32,224 bases of DNA. It comes from Flavobacteriales bacterium. GTDB lineage: Bacteria; Bacteroidota; Bacteroidia; Flavobacteriales_D; Crocinitomicaceae. Below are positions 25,740 to 32,224 of this stretch, one piece after another (position 1 is the stretch's first letter; every line of letters starts with the position of its first letter). A program made the translations under genes and the position numbers. Under the pieces are notes generated by a model. That model saw only the letters and a program-made list of their open reading frames with translations, ran no database searches and was not told where the DNA came from. Where the stretch lies: NCBI GenBank assembly GCA_013373595.1, contig JABXHO010000009.1, forward strand, positions 1 through 32,224, read 5' to 3'.

Positions 25740-25898
25740 GTTTATTGTCTGTTTTTATTACTATGCATTTACACCTAAAAGGCGACCTCTTTTTTACATT
25801 CCGCAGGTTATAGAACGATTGGAAGGTAGACTTTCGTGCGGTCTCTCGAATATAGGGAATAATAGGCATGAAGCAAGAGGCGATGTAATACGCATTTT

Positions 25899-26630
25899 TT
25901 ACCAGTCCTTAGTTTCAACGATCTTTGAGAAGGTTTTTGTTTGGATCGAGCCATCAACCTTATTAGTAATAATTTGATAGAGCCCAAGGTTTCGTTTGTC
26001 ATAGATCACGGATTCTTCGGTAAATTCAAGTTGATTGGTCGTTTCCATTGATTTCAGAAAAACGTTCATCTTGGAGGTGAATTTGACACAATCCTTTTTC
26101 CCCACTGTACCATTCGGTGATTCGGTAGTTCCTTGAAAAGAGAGTGAGGTAGACACTTTTCCTTTAGCCTTTTCATTCATGACAGGTGTAATATAATTCA
26201 TTATGAAAGTGCTATTATCATCTAGCTTTCGGGAAAAAGGAAAAGCCACACCAGATACAGTTTGGGCTATGGTTCGCCCTCCATTTTCATCAAGAAAACT
26301 ATAGCTTTCTATGTGAAATCCATCTGATTTTTTTACCAATGTAACACTATCAGTGAGAAGTTTCCTGTTGTCATAAGATGACAGAAAGTACTTTTTCGAT
26401 TCTCCGTTGATTAACCCAAATCTAATGTAGCTTTTTTCGGTCTTTGTAGAGCCATAACGTCCTTCGGTCACATTAACGTATTCGTATATAGTTGGGGTTT
26501 CTTTGAAGGGGAAGTAGAAGATTTCTACGTCGGCTGAAAGAGTCGGTTTATTGTTTTTCTTCGACGAAGGTTCGGAATTGACACAGGCTGATAAAATTCC
26601 CAATAATATGATTCCGAGTGTTCTTTTCAT
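25899..26630 (-). CDS. Hypothetical lipoprotein
   Basis: A 243-residue protein with a clear lipoprotein signal (MKRTLGIILLGILSAC, Cys at 16). The mature part is mostly beta-strand-like with no motif I recognise. Visible features include EIFYFPFKETPTIYEYVN near the start, and ESVIYDKRNLGLYQIITNKV and KTFSKIVETKDW near the end, compatible with a beta-sandwich lipoprotein facing the periplasm. It starts 27 nt after the ParE-like toxin stop on the same strand and could be read from the same transcript, though the functions look unrelated. Confidence 0.75.
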   Translation of the reverse strand: MKRTLGIILLGILSACVNSEPSSKKNNKPTLSADVEIFYFPFKETPTIYEYVNVTEGRYGSTKTEKSYIRFGLINGESKKYFLSSYDNRKLLTDSVTLVKKSDGFHIESYSFLDENGGRTIAQTVSGVAFPFSRKLDDNSTFIMNYITPVMNEKAKGKVSTSLSFQGTTESPNGTVGKKDCVKFTSKMNVFLKSMETTNQLEFTEESVIYDKRNLGLYQIITNKVDGSIQTKTFSKIVETKDW

Positions 26631-26657
26631 TGTGTAGACTATGTTAGGTGTATCATT

Positions 26658-26957
26658 TTATTCGAAAACTCCATTCTCGAAGTCCATACTTTCATGTAGG
26701 ATTCTAATGATATCAATTTCTTCCGTAGAGATCAAATAGTAAAATATTATGTGCTTTCCAGATTTTAGACCGAACAAATTTTCACTTATTTGTTTGTACA
26801 CTTTTCCGACTTCTGGATTCTTACCGATTTGTTCACAGGAAAATTTGAGCATCGAGTAATATTTGTCAGCTTGATTCTCTGACCATTTTTCGAGGGTGTA
26901 GATCCATATTTTATTTATATCATCAATGGCCTTTTGTCTGAGGGTAACTTTAGCCAT
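26658..26957 (-). CDS. ParE/RelE-family toxin
   Basis: A 99-residue protein with the full ParE pattern: AIDDINKIWIYTLEKWSENQ, ADKYYSMLKFSCEQIGKNPEVGK across 40-58, then GKHIIFYYLISTEEIDIIRI and the ending LHESMDF. ParE-type toxins usually poison DNA gyrase, although the RelE/ParE superfamily also includes mRNA nucleases, so the target is inferred. The start overlaps the end of the antitoxin gene by 8 nt, the usual antitoxin-first order. All conserved positions appear intact, so it is likely functional. Confidence 0.92.
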   Translation of the reverse strand: MAKVTLRQKAIDDINKIWIYTLEKWSENQADKYYSMLKFSCEQIGKNPEVGKVYKQISENLFGLKSGKHIIFYYLISTEEIDIIRILHESMDFENGVFE

Positions 26958-27198
26958 TTTTTGATCTTTCAGCTTTTAATTTTTTAAGATGTGCATCGAA
27001 ATCAAAATTTTCCACTCGTGGGCTATTCATCCCTTCTTCAATTGCATTTCGCAGTGCAATAGCCTTACTTTCTTCGTTTTCTAGAAGCCGCAAACCTGCC
27101 CTTACGACTTCACTGACATTTTTATAACGACCAGTAGATATTTGTGATCTCACAAATTGGTCAAAATAATTGCCAAGAGAAATTGAGGTGTTCTTCAT
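26950..27198 (-). CDS. ParD-family antitoxin
   Basis: An 82-residue protein. The N-terminal ribbon-helix-helix DNA-binding domain is SISLGNYFDQFVRSQISTGR then YKNVSEVVRAGLRLLENEE. The C-terminal tail ALRNAIEEGMNSPRVENFDF is expected to wrap and neutralise the ParE-like toxin. ParD proteins repress their own operon. A promoter with a 15-bp palindrome lies directly upstream and is a good candidate operator. The ATG at 27198 is 15 nt from the -7 element. Confidence 0.93.
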   Translation of the reverse strand: MKNTSISLGNYFDQFVRSQISTGRYKNVSEVVRAGLRLLENEESKAIALRNAIEEGMNSPRVENFDFDAHLKKLKAERSKNG

Positions 27199-27213
27199 TA
27201 TTCATTTTTTAGT

Positions 27214-27244
27214 CAAGATACCAAAAATTGGTAAATAGTCCAAA
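27214..27244 (-). promoter_or_regulatory. parDE promoter with palindromic operator
   Basis: On the minus strand, TTTG (27241-27244) and TATCTTG (27214-27220) are 20 nt apart, matching Bacteroidota -33/-7 spacing. The perfect inverted repeat TACCAA-AAA-TTGGTA (27219-27233) overlaps the -7 element, where a ribbon-helix-helix repressor would block RNA polymerase. Confidence 0.6.
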
Positions 27245-27324
27245 TATCTGAAAAAGGTTCTGACATTCAATGCAGCAATTCGAAGAACTCGAGAAGCTAT
27301 CTTTCGAGCGTTGGTTTCATTACC

Positions 27325-27468
27325 CATAACGCTCAGCAGCTACGGAACGTGCGGATTTCTACCGAAGGTTTAATTTTAAAGTTAGGAATAGTTTTTCAAC
27401 TAATATTGGGTTTGTGAAACATAAACCCGCATGGTGTGTGAGGTGCTGTTATGCACTTCCTTAAATAG
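27325..27468. repeat. attC-like imperfect palindrome (element E1)
   Basis: The outer arms are CATAAC (27325-27330) and GTTATG (27448-27453). The inner arms are CGTGCGGATTT (27348-27358) and AAACCCGCATG (27423-27433), which pair at 10 of 11 positions. This two-box paired layout resembles integron attC sites. The left end ACCCATAACGCT recurs at 32037, ACCGAAGGT recurs in the repeats at 28.1 and 32.1 kb, and the right end GTTATGCACTTCCTTAAATA recurs at 28853 with two changes. No integrase gene is in the window, so this is resemblance only. Confidence 0.5.
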
Positions 27469-27554
27469 CGCTTACCGTAGAGGCTTCTTCCGCCTGCGGT
27501 TGATTCGTAAAATATCCCTAGATTTAACTTGATATAAAATTGATTTTTTGCAAA

Positions 27555-27989
27555 ATGGGAATGACCACTTTTATCTATGGCGTTATTGAGGAATATGGCT
27601 TAAATCATCACAGAAAATACGAGGTTTATGATCATAATGAAAAGATTATATCAGAACTTCCAACTTCTGATAGCTGGCCTCCTCTTTCTAAGGAAATGTT
27701 TTCAATTACTAAAGGTGAGATTCTGGAATATTCCGGACGGATTATTCACTTTGGAGCTTGTCTGAAATCCGTTGAATATGAATGGCTTGAATGGAAGGGT
27801 AAATTTGAAAGTCTTCTTAAGGAAATGTATTGGCTTCAAGCCCATGTTCACTTCAAAACAGAATATACGGGGGTAGTATCTTTTGAATGGCGAATGGATT
27901 TAAATAAGTGGTCGATTGGAAGTGGTCAAATAGATCCTATTAAGGAAGAGTACTGGGAATTTGAAGATTCTGACAACTGGGAGAGATAA
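27555..27989 (+). CDS. Hypothetical protein in cassette-like setting
   Basis: A protein of about 144 residues that I do not recognise. It has no signal peptide or membrane helix and is acidic and rich in aromatic residues. Motifs include MTTFIYGVIEEYGLNHHRKY, SDSWPPLSKEMFSITKGEI and LKEMYWLQAHVHFKTEYTG; it ends in an acidic WEFEDSDNW tail. The single-domain, acidic, Trp-rich make-up recalls immunity proteins, but no toxin gene is next to it. Starts at ATG 27555 or 27561 are both plausible; a TTG at 27540 is less likely. It lies between two members of the palindromic repeat family, a layout like that of a single-gene cassette. Confidence 0.6.
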   Translation: MGMTTFIYGVIEEYGLNHHRKYEVYDHNEKIISELPTSDSWPPLSKEMFSITKGEILEYSGRIIHFGACLKSVEYEWLEWKGKFESLLKEMYWLQAHVHFKTEYTGVVSFEWRMDLNKWSIGSGQIDPIKEEYWEFEDSDNWER

Positions 27990-28084
27990 AAGCACTATTT
28001 AACCATGTTTGGGTTGTTATCCATCATGGGCGTCTCTCGGATATGGCGTACCCAAACCTTCTATTGCGTATAACGGTTCGCAAG

Positions 28085-28252
28085 TAGGCACAGGCGCATA
28101 ACACCGCGTAAGCAGCACCGAAGGTAAATATAGCACTTTTGGCGCTTGGTCTTACTTGCCCTAAGTTAGAATCCATTAACTTAATTAACAAACAAGAAAG
28201 AACGAAAGAGTGGAATAAGACTCAATGAGGCGGAGTGTCTTAGAACACGTCA
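28085..28252 (+). repeat. 168-bp direct repeat, copy 1
   Basis: Aligned without gaps to 32057-32224 (offset 3972). Five mismatches occur, all in the first 60 bases; the last about 108 bases are identical. The second copy is cut by the window end, so the repeat is probably longer. The variable left part looks like the palindromic repeat and the invariant part like an IS end. Confidence 0.9.
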
Positions 28253-28278
28253 ACATAGCAAGTCCCCACTCTTTTTTG
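28147..28278 (+). ncRNA. Candidate IS110 left-end structured RNA (bridge-RNA-like)
   Basis: This non-coding segment has a perfect 7-bp hairpin TAAGTTA-GAATCCAT-TAACTTA (28162-28183). An 8-bp stem AAGAGTGG (28206-28213) / CCACTCTT (28266-28273) encloses a second hairpin AAGAC/GTCTT (28217-28241), and a T-run follows (28272-28277). It lies upstream of an IS110-type transposase remnant and is conserved in a second copy. IS110-group elements encode a bridge RNA in the left end, before the transposase. The RNA itself and its loop pairing with target and donor are inferred. Confidence 0.35.
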
Positions 28279-28362
28279 TACTCAAATACGATCAGTTCTC
28301 AAGGTGTGTAAGCCTGATTTGAGGTAGCAGTATCCCGTACATTCGTTCTCTCTCTAACTTAA

Positions 28363-28815
28363 AGAAAACTGGAAACAAGCTTAGAGGAGTTGCTAAAAAC
28401 GTATTCACCAGATGTGCTAACGAACATTCGAAGCATTCCTGGTATTGGAAAGAAAACAGCGATGTTGATGATGGTAACAACGAATAATTTCCGGGATTTT
28501 GATAACGCAAAACAAGTAACTGATTATGTAGGTTTAGCGCCAACGGAGCGAACATCTGGGAGCAGTATTCGAGGTCGTAGTTATATCAGTAAAAAAGGAG
28601 ATCCAATGCTAAGACATCATCTGTTTATGTGCAGCTTTACAGCTTGTCAAAACAATCCTCAATGTAGAGCTTTATACGAACGAATTGTGGCCAAAGGAAA
28701 ATCGAAAAAGTTAGCCTTGATAGCGGTATGCAACAAGTTGATCAAACAGTCTTTTGGAGTCGTGAAGAATGATCTGGTTTATGACCAGAATTACAGAAGA
28801 AGACAATTAGTATAA
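28363..28815 (+). pseudogene. IS110-family transposase remnant (C-terminal Transposase_20 part)
   Basis: The frame is open from 28363 after a stop at 28360. The reading KLETSLEELLKTYSPDVLTN then IRSIPGIGKKTAMLMMV is the helix-hairpin-helix start of the Transposase_20 domain. VGLAPTERTSGSSIRGRSYI holds the serine region and ISKKGDPMLRHHLFMCSFTA follows, down to a normal C-terminus. The N-terminal DEDD/RuvC-like catalytic half (about 180-200 residues) is missing and the upstream sequence does not encode it, so the gene is internally deleted and inactive. The left end of the element is still present at 28147-28278. A TTG at 28390 could begin a 141-residue product, but this is unlikely to be meaningful. 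Confidence 0.85.
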
Positions 28816-28852
28816 AAATGAAGAAAATGTTTGGATTTTAGCTCAGTTCTAT

Positions 28853-28873
28853 GTTATGCACATTCTTAAATAG
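28853..28873. repeat. Right end of a palindromic repeat next to the IS remnant
   Basis: GTTATGCACATTCTTAAATA plus G matches 27448-27468 at 19 of 21 positions. It follows the IS110 remnant by 37 nt, as expected if the IS had inserted inside a repeat of the E1 type whose left part (TATAACG) is at 28069. Confidence 0.5.
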
Positions 28874-28997
28874 AAGTATACCTTTCGAGTTTACCCAAAT
28901 GTAAAAGTGTTCCTTCTTAAAGGAATTATTTGCTGAACTTTCCTTTCCCTTTTGCCAATTTATGAAAGAGTTTTAAATGAAGATATAAAATTCAGTA

Positions 28998-29013
28998 CTC
29001 TCGAGTTCGAGAG
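28998..29013 (-). terminator. Short hairpin right after the SBBP-like gene
   Basis: CTCTCG-AACT-CGAGAG (minus strand) begins one nucleotide after the stop codon and is followed by TACTGAATTTTAT. The stem is perfect but short and the T-run poor, so termination here is uncertain. Confidence 0.35.
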
Positions 29014-29014
29014 G

Positions 29015-31777
29015 TTAATTGCATTTAATGATTTTAATGACTTCCTTGATATTATCCATTTGAATTTGAAGAAAGTAAACGCCACGATTAAAACTGGAAA
29101 TATCTATTGTTGATGTTTGGTTATTCGTTTTGACAGTTGGGGATTCGAATTTTCTTCCGTTAGCATCTAAAATTATAATGTTATAGTCCAAATTGCCGAC
29201 TTTAGAGTTAATATGAATCATATCTCTTGTTGGGTTTGGGAACACTGAGAAATTCGCCTTCTCAACAACTTCTTCAATATCCATCCAACATTCCCAATTG
29301 GTAAGATCACCTATAAATATGGTGTTCTTAGTTTCATTCGTCAGAATCGGTGGATTGAAGTCAAAGTAAATTCTTGCATCATTCAATATCTCGTCTCCAT
29401 AACTTAAATTAGGAAGTGGCAGTATTTCAAAAATTACATAACCTTGACTTTCTTCCAGACTAACACTACTATCTGGCAAGTTTATGTTATTGAAAACAAA
29501 TTTTAATGAATTTCCGGGTACAACCTCGGTATACATTGGGTCGCTACTAGCCAGGATTCTAGTCGTATTTAGATCGAGATAATCAGACAATGAGTCGATT
29601 AAATAGATATTGATTGCTTCTGAATTACCTGTGTTTTGAAAACGAACGGTATAAGTCAGTTTTTGTGAGTTCACAATATAGCCTGGTTCACAAACACCTG
29701 TTGGATATACCTTTTTATCGTTTGGATCATAACCATTAAGAACAGGGAAACAGTATTGTTTAGTATTGTTTGTACTATCAAAATCTCCCTGTATAGGAGT
29801 AATTCTGAGGTCAAAACGAACCGTATCACCAATGATAGCTGATTGTGATGTCTCTAAAATTAGGTTTGGAACAATATGCGCAGAATCATAATTAAGGTCA
29901 GTAAAAGACCAAATGAGAGTATCTCCAATTGTTTGAGAGGGCGTAGGTGAGGACGAGATCAATGAAACTTGCGGATCAAGTGTAAATTTAAGTTGTCCTG
30001 AAACAAGATCACAACCATCTGAAAAAGCATCAAGTGAAACTACTGATGTGAACCCCGGACGATACGAATCAGTTATCATATGAGCATCTAAGTCGAACCC
30101 ATTTGGAACTGTTGGTGCTGTCAAAAATACTTGAGTCGAATTTTGACAACCGACGGAGTCTTGAATAATTAAACCGTTTATTCCAGAGAGAGATGAATAG
30201 TAAGTGTTATTGACATCGAAAGGAAGATTATTAAAGGAATATTTATATGGAACGACTCCTCCCGTACCACTAATGTTAAAATATGCTGAATCTACGCAGT
30301 TAAGCGATGTTATTGTATCAAGATTTATTACAAGATTGGAACAGATATCCTGAGAAATGGTTGAAATAAGAAAGTCTCCACTCCCACTTGAACTTGTCAT
30401 TTCTTGCCCTCCGAGGTTCGTTAAATCAAACCCGGTACTAATCGCCCCATTTATCGTTAACGTACCATCTTTGTAACAATCGAGATCGTTAATTCGACTC
30501 CCACAATTTTTGATCGTTTTTGCCCAGACAAAATTTCCTGAAGGATTAATTTTTTGAAGAACAATACCCACGTTCGTGGCACTAACCCCACAATTTCCGT
30601 AAGAAAACTTCATGTTTATACCAGTTCCGGGGTTGACATCAGTACTGTCTAAAAAACGATAAGTACTATACACGTTTCCAACACTATCAACAGCCATACC
30701 GTAGATATGATTAGAGTAATTGTTATTATCGTTAAAGATACTCCATTTAACAGCACCATTCGAGGCTAACTTAAATACGTTGTGTCCCTCAATATTGCTT
30801 AGCCCTATGATATCACCATTCGGTAAACATTGAGTTTCGAAGATTTTATTAGACCAACTTGCAGGGGAGATGGAGTCAGCAACTCGTATCATCCAATCAA
30901 ACTCTCCAAACTCGTTAAGTTTCATGCAGAAATCAGACATGTAGGGAGCATTTTTAAAATATGTGCCTATGTTTGGATCAAAATCCATGTTTCCTCGATA
31001 CTCACCTCCGATGATGATGTTATTGAGATTGTCGGTATCCACAGACCAAACTCTTCCTGTATCAGTTCCCGCTAATTGTTGACACCATTCAATGGTACCA
31101 GTAGGTGAAATTTTCATTACAAATAGATCTTGGTAATAACTTTGGGAAGTGAAGGTCGAGTCATTTCCATTAATGTTTGCAGTAAAAAAACCATCGCAAT
31201 GAAAGCCCCAAATAACATTTTCATTTTCATCAATATCGACATCACCTCCCCAATTATCTGATGTAGTTACAAAGTATTTTTGCCAAATTAAATTTCCTGA
31301 GGGATCGAATTTTTGGATAAAGGGATATTCATTTGTGAACCCACTTGCCATTGTAAATGTATCAATAACTCCGGGGTCCATATCGACATTTCCATTTAAA
31401 TACCCGCAAACGATAACATTTCCTTGACTATCGACTGCAACAGAAGTAGCCTCGTCATCATTAGTTCCTCCCGTTCCATGCGCCCAAAGAAAACTCCCTG
31501 TTGAATCGTACTTAGCAATGAAAGCATCTGTCCAAGACGTTCCACCCGCGTCTAATATGTAGTCGTTTGCACTTGGGTCAAAATCACAGTTTCCTCTAAA
31601 TTTGCCAGCTACTATGATGTTCTTATCTTGATCAAAACATGTTGACAAGACTTCTTCGCCACTACTACCACCTACCAAAGTCGCAAAATTTAAAGTCTGT
31701 GCATGAAGTTTGCTTCCAATCATAAGTATTGAGAAAGCTAAAAGAGTTTTGATAGTACAAAGATTGAATTGTTGCAT
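29015..31777 (-). CDS. Secreted SBBP-like beta-propeller protein with DUF7619-type module and type-A T9SS domain
   Basis: A 920-residue protein with signal peptide ending HAQ at about residue 27. Residues about 30-480 contain beta-propeller repeats of the SBBP type, for example FIAKYDSTGSFLWAHGTGG, SVAVDSQGNVIVCGYLNG and DFDPNIGTYF. An Ig-like cysteine-containing part follows. At about 660-830 comes a module ubiquitous in Bacteroidota exported proteins: NGYDPNDKKVYPTGVCEPGY, LTYTVRFQNTGNSEAINIYL and ARIYFDFNPPILTNETKNT. The T9SS type-A sorting domain ends the protein: FSVFPNPTRDMIHINSKVGN and NRGVYFLQIQMDN. It is expected to be surface-attached or released; ligand unknown. It lies between the two IS110 left-end copies. 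Confidence 0.88.
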   Translation of the reverse strand: MQQFNLCTIKTLLAFSILMIGSKLHAQTLNFATLVGGSSGEEVLSTCFDQDKNIIVAGKFRGNCDFDPSANDYILDAGGTSWTDAFIAKYDSTGSFLWAHGTGGTNDDEATSVAVDSQGNVIVCGYLNGNVDMDPGVIDTFTMASGFTNEYPFIQKFDPSGNLIWQKYFVTTSDNWGGDVDIDENENVIWGFHCDGFFTANINGNDSTFTSQSYYQDLFVMKISPTGTIEWCQQLAGTDTGRVWSVDTDNLNNIIIGGEYRGNMDFDPNIGTYFKNAPYMSDFCMKLNEFGEFDWMIRVADSISPASWSNKIFETQCLPNGDIIGLSNIEGHNVFKLASNGAVKWSIFNDNNNYSNHIYGMAVDSVGNVYSTYRFLDSTDVNPGTGINMKFSYGNCGVSATNVGIVLQKINPSGNFVWAKTIKNCGSRINDLDCYKDGTLTINGAISTGFDLTNLGGQEMTSSSGSGDFLISTISQDICSNLVINLDTITSLNCVDSAYFNISGTGGVVPYKYSFNNLPFDVNNTYYSSLSGINGLIIQDSVGCQNSTQVFLTAPTVPNGFDLDAHMITDSYRPGFTSVVSLDAFSDGCDLVSGQLKFTLDPQVSLISSSPTPSQTIGDTLIWSFTDLNYDSAHIVPNLILETSQSAIIGDTVRFDLRITPIQGDFDSTNNTKQYCFPVLNGYDPNDKKVYPTGVCEPGYIVNSQKLTYTVRFQNTGNSEAINIYLIDSLSDYLDLNTTRILASSDPMYTEVVPGNSLKFVFNNINLPDSSVSLEESQGYVIFEILPLPNLSYGDEILNDARIYFDFNPPILTNETKNTIFIGDLTNWECWMDIEEVVEKANFSVFPNPTRDMIHINSKVGNLDYNIIILDANGRKFESPTVKTNNQTSTIDISSFNRGVYFLQIQMDNIKEVIKIIKCN

Positions 31778-32036
31778 AAAACAATGAATTGAAGTAATCT
31801 TGTAGATAAGTCAATAAAGATAATGAACGTATTTTGCTTCTTAACATTATTTCAAATTTCTCTAACCAATCTTCCAATAATTTCAAATCAAAAAGCACAT
31901 CGTTAAATTGCATATCAATTTCTTGATTAGAAACATAGGCGATAGAATCGTGTGCCAAGTACAGAGATTCTATCAGAGTATTTGCACTTGATTCCAAAAT
32001 ATTGATGGCGAGCGGACTACCTTCTTAGGGTGCTAT

Positions 32037-32118
32037 TACCCATAACGCTTCTCAAATAGGCACAGCCGCCTAACACCGCGTAAGCAGCACCGAAGGTAAA
32101 TATAGTGCTTTTGGTGCT
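32037..32118. repeat. Palindromic repeat left half (element E4)
   Basis: It begins ACCCATAACGCTTCTCAAAT, matching E1 at 27322 for the first 12 bases, and carries ACCGAAGGT at about 32089. It corresponds to 28069-28146 but with several differences, unlike the invariant IS-like sequence that follows. Confidence 0.55.
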
Positions 32119-32224
32119 TGGTCTTACTTGCCCTAAGTTAGAATCCATTAACTTAATTAACAAACAAGAAAGAACGAAAGAGTGGAATAAGACTCAATGA
32201 GGCGGAGTGTCTTAGAACACGTCA
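32057..32224 (+). repeat. 168-bp direct repeat, copy 2 (cut by window end)
   Basis: Near-identical to 28085-28252. It keeps the hairpin TAAGTTA/TAACTTA (32134-32155) and the start of the second structured stem. The sequence continues past the window, where a complete IS110-family transposase on the plus strand would be expected. Confidence 0.9.

Larger units (their letters stand above)
27199..27554. other. 356-nt intergenic region with a cassette-like palindromic element
   Basis: It contains the parDE promoter at the left and the 129-bp imperfect inverted repeat at 27325-27453. The remainder (27469-27554) is AT-rich with no recognisable signal and leads into the orphan gene. Confidence 0.6.
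27990..28362. other. 373-nt non-coding stretch: hairpin, repeat and IS110 left end
   Basis: It holds GTTTGGGT/ACCCAAAC arms (about 28006-28057) enclosing about 35 nt, then TATAACGGTTCG (about 28069-28080) beginning a palindromic repeat half, then the IS left end duplicated at the window edge. Between about 28279 and 28362 is unrelated sequence where the transposase N-terminus would be expected. No gene is seen. Confidence 0.55.
31778..32224. other. 447-nt region upstream of the SBBP-like gene
   Basis: Its left part (31778-31997) contains a minus-strand reading frame starting MESSANTLIESLYLAHDSIA that runs on into the cargo gene in another frame. I do not think it is a complete gene, but it could be a remnant. 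A promoter-like TATCTTTA (minus strand, about 31815-31822) lies 37 nt before the cargo ATG. From 32037 the palindromic repeat and IS left end begin. Confidence 0.45.

Noticed and set aside
25636-25977. Plus-strand reading frame of 113 residues
   Set aside because: It overlaps the HAD and lipoprotein genes on the other strand and has no recognisable domain.
28006-28057. Hairpin after the orphan gene as an intrinsic terminator
   Set aside because: The GTTTGGGT/ACCCAAAC stem encloses a loop of about 35 nt and has no T-run.
31665-31997. Minus-strand reading frame of 110 residues (MESSANTLIESLYLAHD...)
   Set aside because: Its 3' third overlaps the signal-peptide region of the 920-residue cargo in another frame and the protein matches no family I know; only a gene remnant at 31778-31997 remains possible.

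Overview
The window reads as a chromosomal segment of a Bacteroidota bacterium, most likely Flavobacteriales and possibly close to Crocinitomicaceae/Fluviicola (the family-level placement is an impression). The reasons are four predicted type IX secretion (T9SS) cargo proteins with A- or B-type C-terminal sorting domains, a PorP/SprF-family T9SS outer-membrane protein, promoter -7 elements of the Bacteroidota type TAnnTTTG close to start codons, and few Shine-Dalgarno sequences. No rRNA, tRNA or CRISPR array was seen.

Layout. 1-2878 (+): the 3' part of a WG-repeat gene, then two TonB-C-like proteins, tightly packed. 3025-5973 (+): a large type-B T9SS cargo. 6234-10410 (-): a tail-fibre/YadA-head-like protein overlapping a propeller-type T9SS cargo. 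10891-12660 (-): long-chain acyl-CoA ligase. 12858-16198 (+): a three-gene operon encoding an ECF sigma factor, a transmembrane anti-sigma-like protein fused to a PorP/SprF-like beta-barrel, and a stand-alone PorP/SprF protein. 16447-19914 (-): a lipoprotein amidohydrolase and a solitary OLD-family ATPase/TOPRIM nuclease. These two genes lie between inverted copies of a 22-bp palindromic repeat. 20489-23776 (+): valS and a LURP-one/scramblase-like gene. 23998-24924 (+): a secreted leucine-rich-repeat protein bracketed by hairpin repeats. 25101-27198 (-): a HAD phosphatase, a lipoprotein and a ParDE toxin-antitoxin pair. 27199-32224: an accessory region with cassette-like palindromic repeats, an orphan gene, a decayed IS110-family element, a secreted T9SS cargo, and a second, near-identical copy of the IS left end running off the window.

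The most interesting unit is 12858-16198. The middle protein has an N-terminal anti-sigma-like segment, one inner-membrane helix, a linker of about 250 residues, and a C-terminal barrel visibly homologous to the next gene product. It is therefore predicted to span both membranes and could report the state of the outer membrane or T9SS directly to a sigma factor. Dual-membrane-spanning anti-sigma factors have been described in Bacteroides. A version whose sensor barrel is a T9SS PorP/SprF paralogue, encoded beside a PorP/SprF gene, may be new. The second point of interest is the 28.0-32.2 kb region. Two copies of a conserved, structured non-coding IS110-type left end (a candidate bridge RNA) appear to sit in members of an attC-like palindromic repeat family.
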